A program made the position numbers and the translations under genes. The notes below the pieces were generated by a model, which was not told the origin of the DNA, searched no databases, and was given only the letters and a program-made list of their open reading frames with translations. Positions 57,886-64,000 of a stretch of 64,000 nucleotides of DNA are shown piece by piece. Every line of letters starts with the position of its first letter. Within the stretch, counting starts at the first letter, position 1. This DNA comes from Hordeum vulgare subsp. vulgare (Eukaryota; Streptophyta; Magnoliopsida; Poales; Poaceae): positions 329,862,581-329,926,580 of the forward strand of contig NC_058518.1 of NCBI RefSeq assembly GCF_904849725.1, read 5' to 3'.

Positions 57886-59961
57886 TCACGTATCGTCGTG
57901 TTTGGTGCTCAAACCATAAGTGGCCCTCATCATGGATTCATAAGCCAATCTTATTTTGTTTCTAGTAAAGTGTTCCATGCCCTTCCTTAAAGGAAATTGA
58001 AATCTAATATTCCCTTCCTTCATATCGATGATAGCACCGATAGTCCTTAGGAAAGGTCTACCAAGAATAATAGGGCATGTAGGATTGCAATCAATGTCAA
58101 GCAAAATGAAATCCATGGGTACATAGTTCCTATTTGCAATAATAAGAACATCATTGATCCTTCCCATGGGTTTCTTGACAGTAGAATCAGCAAGATGCAA
58201 ATTAAGAGAACTCTCTTCAATCTCATTAAAACCCAGAACATCACATAAAGACTTTGGAATCGCAGAAACACTAGCATCCAAATCACACAAAGCATTGCAT
58301 TCATAGTTTTTGATTTTGATTTTGATAGTAGGTTCCCACTCATCATGAAGCTTTCTAGGGATAGAGACTTCCAATTCAAGTTTCTCTTCAAGAGATTTTA
58401 TCATAGCTTCGACAATATAATCGGTAAAGGCCTTGTTTTGGCTATAAGCGTGTGGAGAGTTTAACATAGATTGCATCAAATAAATGCATTCAATCAAGGA
58501 GCAACTATCATAATTGAATTCCTTGAAATCCACGGTAGTAATTTCATTACTACTCAAAGTTTTAACATCTTCTACTCCACTTTCAATGCTTTTAGCATCA
58601 AGATAGATGGACTCCGAATCATTGGGGCACTTTTCAACCAAAGTGGATTCATATCCAGCCCCATAATCATTAGGTTTGACACAAGAAAACAAAGATTCAA
58701 TGGGAGTCACACCAAGCACTTTAAGATCTTCGTGATTCTCATCACGAGAACACGCCTTTTTAAGCCATTCATGTCTAGCATGAATTTGGGCGGTTCTTTC
58801 TTGGCTCTCAATCATGGAAACACGCATAGCTTTCAAAGTTTCATCCATGTTGATTTTGGGAGGAGCACATCTAACTTTCAAAGCATCAACATCACTAGAC
58901 ATTCTATCAACGCTCTTAGCCAAATGGTCAATTTTGTGTAGCTTTTCCTCTATGGACGCATTGAAAATCTTTTGAGAGTCGATGAACTCTTTCATATTAC
59001 TCTCTAGATCAGAGGGTAATCTATTGTAATTTCCATGAGTATTGTTGTAGGAGTTTCCAAAATTATTAGAGGAGTTACTAGGAAAAGGCCTAGGAACATA
59101 GTTTCCTCTAAAAGCATTGTTGTTGCCAAAGTTATTCCTACCAACAAAATTAACGTCCAAGCTACCGTTGCTACTCTCAATCAAAGAAGACAAGGGTATA
59201 TAATTAGGATCCAAAGGAGCACTTCTACTAGCAACCAAATTCATTAACTCGTCCATCTTAGCACTCAACGAGTTAATTTCCTCTATAGCATGTACCTTCT
59301 TACTAGTAGGTGACCTTTCAGTGTGCCACTGAGAGTAGTTTGTCATGATGTTGTCTAGGAGTTTTCTGGCTTCCCTTAACGTGATTTCCATTAACGTTCC
59401 ACCTGAGGCGGAGTCCAAGATATTTCTAGAAGCGAAATTCAAGCCAGCGTAAAAGATTTGAATGATCATCCAAAGACTCAAGCCATGAGCGGGACAATTT
59501 CTAATCATTAATTTCATTCTCTCCCAAGATTGTGCAACATGTTCATTATCAAGTTGCTTGAAATTCATGATATCATTACAGAGAGAGATAATCTTAGCCG
59601 GCGACAAATACTTGGATATATAAGCATCTTTGCGCTTATCCCAAGAATCGATACTATTTTTGGGCAAAGAAGAAAACCAAGTTTTTGCGCGAACTCGCAA
59701 CGAGAAAGGAAAAAGCTTCAATTTAATCACGTCATTATCCACATATCTCTTCTTTTGCATATCGCAAAGCTCAATGAAGGTATTGAGATGGGATGCGGCA
59801 TGTTCACTAGGAAGGCCGGAGAATTTCTCTTTCATAACAAGATTCAGCAAAGCGGCATTGATTTCGTAAGACTCCGCACTAGTGGCGGGAGCAATCGGAG
59901 TACTAACAAAATCATTATTATTAATATTCGAGAAGTCACAAAATTTGGTGTTTTCATTCAT
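57886..59961 (-). CDS. gag-pro: gag-protease of the Sabrina-like element, uninterrupted
   Basis: The ATG at 59961-59959 (MNENTKFCDFSNINNNDF) opens 691 codons with no stop or frameshift; upstream in-frame sequence to 60135 has no ATG. Residues about 50-230 form the retrotransposon gag core (LKLFPFSLRVRAKTWFSSLP, MNFKQLDNEHVAQSWERMKL). A low-complexity asparagine-rich stretch (NNFGNNNAFRGN, around residues 275-320) and a coiled segment follow. The C-terminal 150 residues are a retropepsin-like domain (NALCDLDASVSAIPKSLC, then CPIILGRPFL). The active-site triplet reads D-L-D instead of the D-L-G or D-S-G usual here, which should impair the protease. No RT follows. Because the ORF is open while the CACTA and LTR copies around it have aged, this is the best-preserved retroelement gene in the window. 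Confidence 0.85.
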   Translation of the reverse strand: MNENTKFCDFSNINNNDFVSTPIAPATSAESYEINAALLNLVMKEKFSGLPSEHAASHLNTFIELCDMQKKRYVDNDVIKLKLFPFSLRVRAKTWFSSLPKNSIDSWDKRKDAYISKYLSPAKIISLCNDIMNFKQLDNEHVAQSWERMKLMIRNCPAHGLSLWMIIQIFYAGLNFASRNILDSASGGTLMEITLREARKLLDNIMTNYSQWHTERSPTSKKVHAIEEINSLSAKMDELMNLVASRSAPLDPNYIPLSSLIESSNGSLDVNFVGRNNFGNNNAFRGNYVPRPFPSNSSNNFGNSYNNTHGNYNRLPSDLESNMKEFIDSQKIFNASIEEKLHKIDHLAKSVDRMSSDVDALKVRCAPPKINMDETLKAMRVSMIESQERTAQIHARHEWLKKACSRDENHEDLKVLGVTPIESLFSCVKPNDYGAGYESTLVEKCPNDSESIYLDAKSIESGVEDVKTLSSNEITTVDFKEFNYDSCSLIECIYLMQSMLNSPHAYSQNKAFTDYIVEAMIKSLEEKLELEVSIPRKLHDEWEPTIKIKIKNYECNALCDLDASVSAIPKSLCDVLGFNEIEESSLNLHLADSTVKKPMGRINDVLIIANRNYVPMDFILLDIDCNPTCPIILGRPFLRTIGAIIDMKEGNIRFQFPLRKGMEHFTRNKIRLAYESMMRATYGLSTKHDDT

Positions 59962-60166
59962 AGTGACTTCGGCAACCAAGAAAGCACACAAGCAAACAAA
60001 GAGCAAGCGAGGAAAACGGGCGAACGAAAAGGCGAACGAAAAAGGAAAACGAAAAATGCAAATTGTGAAGTGGGGGAGAGGAAAACGAGAGGCAACTGGC
60101 AAACAAAGTAAATGCAATAGATGAGTTTGCAACACCTACTTGGATGAGTTCTTGACTTGATCTTCC

Positions 60167-60184
60167 TCCCCGGCAACGGCGCCA
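60167..60184 (-). other. Primer-binding site of the Sabrina-like element
   Basis: The minus strand reads TGGCGCCGTTGCCGGGGA, the canonical tRNA-Asp-type site, 10 bases inside the LTR end. It is perfectly preserved. Confidence 0.9.
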
Positions 60185-60194
60185 AAAATTCTTC

Positions 60195-61743
60195 TGCTAC
60201 AGCAACAGACAACAGCGCCAGAAATTGACACGTTGACGGAGGCTGGGCTTGCGTTGGTTTTTCCCTTGAAGAGGAAAGGGTGATGCAGCACAGGAGCAGT
60301 AAGTATTTCCCTCAGTTTGAGAACCAAGGTATCGATCCAGAAGGAGGGATCGTCAAGTCCAGAGTACCTGCGCAAACACAAACAAGCTTGCACCCAACGC
60401 TTCAAAGGGGTTGTCAATCCCTTCAAGATTGTTTGCAAAGTGAGATCTGAAGGCGGAAAGTGCAACGAAGTAAAAAGTGTAAGGCTGAAAATATGGTGTG
60501 GAGTAGACCCGGAGGCCATAGTGTTCACTAGAGGCTTCTCTCAAAATAGCAAATATCACGGTGGGTGAACAAATTACTGTCGAGCAATTGATAGAACTGT
60601 GCAAAGTCATGACGATATCTAAGGCAATGATCATACATATAGGCATCACGTCCGAGACAAGTAGACCGATACTTTCTGCATCTACTACTATTACTCCACA
60701 CATCGACCGCTATCCAACATGCATCTAGTGTATTAAGGTCATGACGAACAGAGTAACGCCTTAAGCAAGATGACATGATGTAGAGGGATAATCTCAAACC
60801 AATGATGAAACCCCCATCTTTTTACCCTTGATGGCAACAACACGATGTGTGCCTCGCTACCCCTTCTGTCACTGGGTGAGGTCACCGCACGGTATGAACC
60901 CAAAACCAAGCACTTATCCCATTGCAAGAATCGTATATCTAGTTGGCCAAAAAAAACCACAACTCGAAGAGAATTACAAGGATATGAAATCATGCATAAG
61001 AGAGATCATAAGAAACTCAAATAAGATTCATAGATAATCTGATCATAAATCCACAATTCATCGGATCTCGACAAACACACCGCAAATGAAGATTACATCG
61101 GATAGATCTCCATGAAGATCATGGAGAACTTTGTATTGAAGATCCAAGAGAGAGAAGAAGCCATCTAGTTACTAGCTATGGACCCGTAGGTCTATGGTGA
61201 ACTACTCACGCATCATCGAAGAGGTCATGGTGTTGATGAAGAAGCCCTCCATGTCTGAATCCCCCCTCCGGCAGGGCACCAGAACATGCCCCAGATGGGA
61301 TCTTGCGGAGACAGAAGCTTGCGGCGGTGGAAAAGTACTTTCGATGATCTCCTCATTGTTTTGGGATTTTTAGGGAATATATAGGCGCACCCCTAGGGCA
61401 GAGTGCGTCCAGGGGGGGCCACAAGCCTGTGGGCCGTGGCCTCCCCCCTGTCCGCGGGGTGAGGGCTTGTGGGGCCCCTAGGGCCCCCCTGCCTTGGCTC
61501 TCAAGTCTCCTGATCTTCTTCCGTTACAGAAAAATTCTTTTCGGGGATTTTATTCCGTTTGGACTCCGTTTCAAAATCTTCTCTGAAAAGGGTCAAAAAC
61601 ATGGGAAAAACAGGAACTGGCACTTCGCACTGAGTTAATAAGTTAATCCCAAAAAATATATAAAAGGCATGCAAAACATCCAAAGTATTACAAGATAATA
61701 GCATGAAACCATCAAAAATTATAGATACGCTGGAGACATATCA
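60195..61743 (-). repeat. 5' LTR of the Sabrina-like element
   Basis: This 1549-bp LTR is colinear with 41865-43416. A TATATA promoter word lies near 61378. The GCGGC duplication follows its end. Confidence 0.9.
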
Positions 61744-61748
61744 GCGGC

Positions 61749-61823
61749 TCACCGGAGCCGCCACCGCCGGCGACCGCCTCCCTGACCTTGTGCCCCGTCT
61801 CCTTCTCCTTACTTCCTCTCTTT
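61749..61823 (-). other. Detached 5' leader of the KH/STAR gene fragment
   Basis: This is a GC-rich 75-base piece trapped between two retrotransposons. Joined to 41864 it continues the GC-rich upstream sequence of the ATG at 41720. Both insertions therefore hit the leader or promoter of the same gene. Confidence 0.5.
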
Positions 61824-62831
61824 TGTTGGAAATATGAACGGTTTACCAAATGATTTACTAGCAGAAATAATAGATAAATCACAACTACCATAACAATTGT
61901 AAGATAAAGCATGTGATAATAGAGAGAGTATCCAATAAGCATCTCAAAAGATGAGCGGTAACGGAACATATCTAGAAAACATACTACAACAAAAAGTTGT
62001 GGTAGGAAATCAAACAAAAGGAACACAAACACGTACTGAGTTGCAGTAGCAGTAGCAGTGGAGTTGGTGTTGACGTTGTCGTTGGCCATGTTGCCGAAGA
62101 GGTGGTCGACGTCGGGGAAGAAGTCGTCGTCCGGGAAGTGATCGTCGGTGTCCGTGATGAAAGCTAGTAGTTGCACTGAGCGCTCCCCAAAAACCTTATC
62201 TCCCTTCTCCCGTACAGGACCCAAAGAGAGGGGTTTCGGAGGCCTGCTTTCCTGACCTACGATGCATGCCACAAACCGGGATGGGGAAGAACGTAGCAGC
62301 AGCAAAGAGTTTGGAATCGGTGGCGAGAGGAAGTGCTGATGCGTCTCTCTGGAGAGGAGCGACCTCTCTTTGATAGGTGCAGGAGAAGGAGGCGAGAGGC
62401 GAGCGACGGGAGCCGAAGAGAACGAGGGAGACGAAACAAACAGACAGCAGCCGAAGGGTGTAGCGTTCGTGTTCAATGCCCACTACAGCAAAAACGTTCA
62501 GCTTCCGAGTGACCTTCCGTATACCATTCGTGCGTGGCAAAAAAATAGTTCGGCTCGGCTCATTCCTGCAACCCGCGGCGTGACACGTTGTGACGAGGCG
62601 AGGCGGACGGCAGAGGAGGAGCGCGCGTGTATGTCTCTCTTGTTCTCATGCTCTTACATGTGTGGAAACATCCTCCCTTATAACTAGGTTCAACTCCCAC
62701 TAAACTAGCAATGTGGGACTAAACTTTTCCACCTCTTGCCTTGCACAAATGGGCTGCGTGAGCCTCTAGGATTTATTAGGAATTTCTGAAATTATATATT
62801 GGGCTGGCCCAAAAGTAGATAAAATCCAGCA
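61824..62831 (-). repeat. 3' LTR of the BARE/Angela-like element
   Basis: This 1008-bp LTR runs TGTTGGAAATATG...AAATCCAGCA on the plus strand. The minus strand contains a GC-rich leader-like segment with an ATG (ATGGCCAACGACAACG near 62090) followed by a donor-like CAACTCA|GTACGTG. The long frame 61712-62476 crossing it is LTR sequence, not a membrane protein gene. Confidence 0.8.
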
Positions 62832-62842
62832 ATCCCCCACCA
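62832..62842 (-). other. Polypurine tract of the BARE/Angela-like element
   Basis: ATCCCCCACCA (minus strand TGGTGGGGGAT) abuts the LTR. Confidence 0.75.
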
Positions 62843-63404
62843 AATCCGAGAGGCACACAAAATTTGTCTTTGGTTACAAAACACTATTTTATATACTGAT
62901 ACTGCAGTGGAGACTATTAAGTTGAACTTCCACCTAGAACTCTATGCTACACTAGTAAGCAACTTGAACAGTGGACTAGGCCTTGAACTGCAAGTTTTCT
63001 GCGAATTTAGCTTCACACAGAGCCTTGACCGATACTTGGCTACCGTGGGACTTCGCCGCAGATGGAGCTTAGGTGTCATATTCCGAGACCTTTCATGAGT
63101 GTACTAGAGAGCACCCTACTCTCATGGATTGCAACATTAACAATCAAACTCATATAGGTGTGTTCTTCAAAAGATGTTCTGCACGACAACATCTCTGCTT
63201 CAATAAGCCACTTAGAACATATTAAGATGTATATCAACCATCCATGCAGTTTAGGAAAGTATTGCATCTTCATGGAGTGGTATTATCAATAATAAGTATA
63301 ATTTCCTCTTAGTTGACCAACAACTTGTCTTCCACATATAAGTCATGGGATCTCCGATCACAAAGAATAGGTTACCACTGTAAACAACTCATATTGTGGG
63401 TCTC
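62843..63404 (-). other. Noncoding 3' tail of the BARE/Angela-like element
   Basis: This lies between the pol end and the polypurine tract. Short frames only; nothing recognisable. Confidence 0.6.
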
Positions 63405-64000
63405 ATGCCCATCTCCCTCATGCATTATCTATCACATTACGTGATAGACCCTTAGTAAAAGGATCTGCCAGATTTTTAGATGTTTGGATATAATCCAATG
63501 CAATAACTTCGAAGTTTTTCATTTTCCTGACATATTTTAACCTTCTCTAAACATGTCTTGATGACTTCATGTTAACCTTTGAGCTGCTCACTTTCGTGAT
63601 TACAGTTTGATTGTTGCAGTTCATAAGGATACCCGGTACAGGTTTCTCAACAACCGGCAAGTCATTCAAGAGCCGGCGAAGCCAATGTGCTTCGACCGTA
63701 GATGTATCTAGTGTTGTGAGTTCTTCTTCTATTGTTGACCTTGTTAAGATCGTTTGCTTGCAAGACTTCCAAGAAACAACGCCACCTCCATGAGTGAATA
63801 CATATCCGCTCGTGTCCTTTATCTCATCAACATCAGAGATCCAGTTTGAATCACTATATCCTTCAAGCACCTTTGGGTGTCCAGTATAGCGAATTCCTTA
63901 ATTTGTACTGCCTTTCAAATAACGCAAAACTCTCTCTAGAGATTTCCAATGTACATCTCATGGTTTTGAGACAAATGACTCAGTTTGCTAACAACAAAAG
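63405..64000 (-). pseudogene. pol: Copia RT/RNase H C-terminus, partial and interrupted
   Basis: On the minus strand the frame reads ERVLRYLKGSTN, a stop, [19 protein letters not shown], then RNase H ([44 protein letters not shown]). It then has a stop after SSRHV at 63547, followed by in-frame KNLADPFTKGLSRNVIDNA near 63440. At least three nonsense codons are present (near 63945, 63897 and 63547). The N-terminal part lies outside the window. Confidence 0.85.

Larger units (their letters stand above)
41865..61743 (-). mobile_element. Sabrina-like Ty3/gypsy element, gag-protease only, split by a CACTA
   Basis: The 3' LTR is at 41865-43416 and the 5' LTR at 60195-61743, both TGCTAC...GTATCA or ATATCA on the plus strand. 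The flanks are ACGGC (41860-41864) and GCGGC (61744-61748), a 5-bp duplication with one change. The minus-strand order is 5' LTR, primer site, gag-protease ORF, noncoding sequence, polypurine tract, 3' LTR. After removing the CACTA the element is about 8.2 kb. No RT, RNase H or integrase is encoded, so it depended on another element for mobility. The name Sabrina-like rests on size, LTR ends and gag-only coding; I am moderately sure. Confidence 0.88.
61824..64000 (-). mobile_element. BARE/Angela-like Ty1/copia element, 3' part, runs off the window
   Basis: The left LTR is followed (minus-strand upstream) by a polypurine tract, a noncoding tail and the end of a copia pol. Only the 3' LTR side is inside the window; the left flank of the duplication would be TCTTT (61819-61823). 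Lineage is assigned from RNase H wording and is moderately sure. Confidence 0.85.

Noticed and set aside
59530..60111. Plus-strand ORFs opposite gag-protease
   Set aside because: Antisense shadows of the Sabrina-like gag frame with no recognisable domain.
61712..62476. Putative multi-pass membrane protein of 254 aa on the minus strand
   Set aside because: The frame starts in one LTR and ends in another; its hydrophobic part is AT-rich copia LTR sequence.

Overview
The window is nuclear DNA from a large grass genome, most likely a Triticeae cereal (wheat, barley, rye or Aegilops). The reasons are nested Athila-type Ty3/gypsy elements with LTRs of about 1.5 kb, a Sabrina-like element, a SIRE/Maximus-type Ty1/copia element, a large CACTA transposon with TTTGCCGTCTGC subterminal repeats, and a single-exon cereal F-box/LRR gene. 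No prokaryotic features were seen. Family names are from memory; element boundaries come from LTR ends, primer sites and target-site duplications (TSDs) read in the sequence.

Host DNA covers about 1-4561, 38985-41864 and 61749-61823. It carries a frameshifted gene fragment (about 1532-1790), one apparently intact F-box/LRR gene (2101-3651, +), and a broken KH/STAR-type RNA-binding gene on the minus strand (41371-41720, with 5' leader continuing at 61749-61823). The rest of the window is transposon.

Block 1 (4562-38979) is one minus-strand Athila-like element (A1, TSD GGCTG) that took three later insertions. A SIRE-like copia (4989-17502, TSD CATCC) sits in its 3' LTR. A plus-strand Athila-like element (A2, 24830-36692, TSD TCAAG) sits in its gag. 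A solo LTR of a second gypsy family (29009-30641, TSD GGGTC/GGGTA) sits in the reverse transcriptase of A2. All polyproteins here are broken by stops or frameshifts.

Block 2 (41865-61743) is a minus-strand Sabrina-like gypsy element with an uninterrupted 691-codon gag-protease ORF and no polymerase. It is split by an 11.6-kb CACTA element (44710-56351, TSD AAG). The CACTA carries a decayed TNP2-type transposase gene, a multi-exon TNP1-type gene, and a six-copy tandem array of roughly 400-bp units with long purine/pyrimidine hairpin arms. Block 3 (61824-64000) is the 3' end of a minus-strand BARE/Angela-like copia that runs off the window.

The points most worth a second look concern RNA and DNA architecture rather than a new gene cluster. 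Three elements have a splice-acceptor-like site 8-12 nt upstream of the start codon of an extra ORF after pol, and in the copia this follows an internal TATA box and leader. Three gypsy elements carry internal copies of their own polypurine tract. Others are the hairpin satellite in the CACTA and a TTCCTCA/TGAGGAA word bias across the SIRE-like element.
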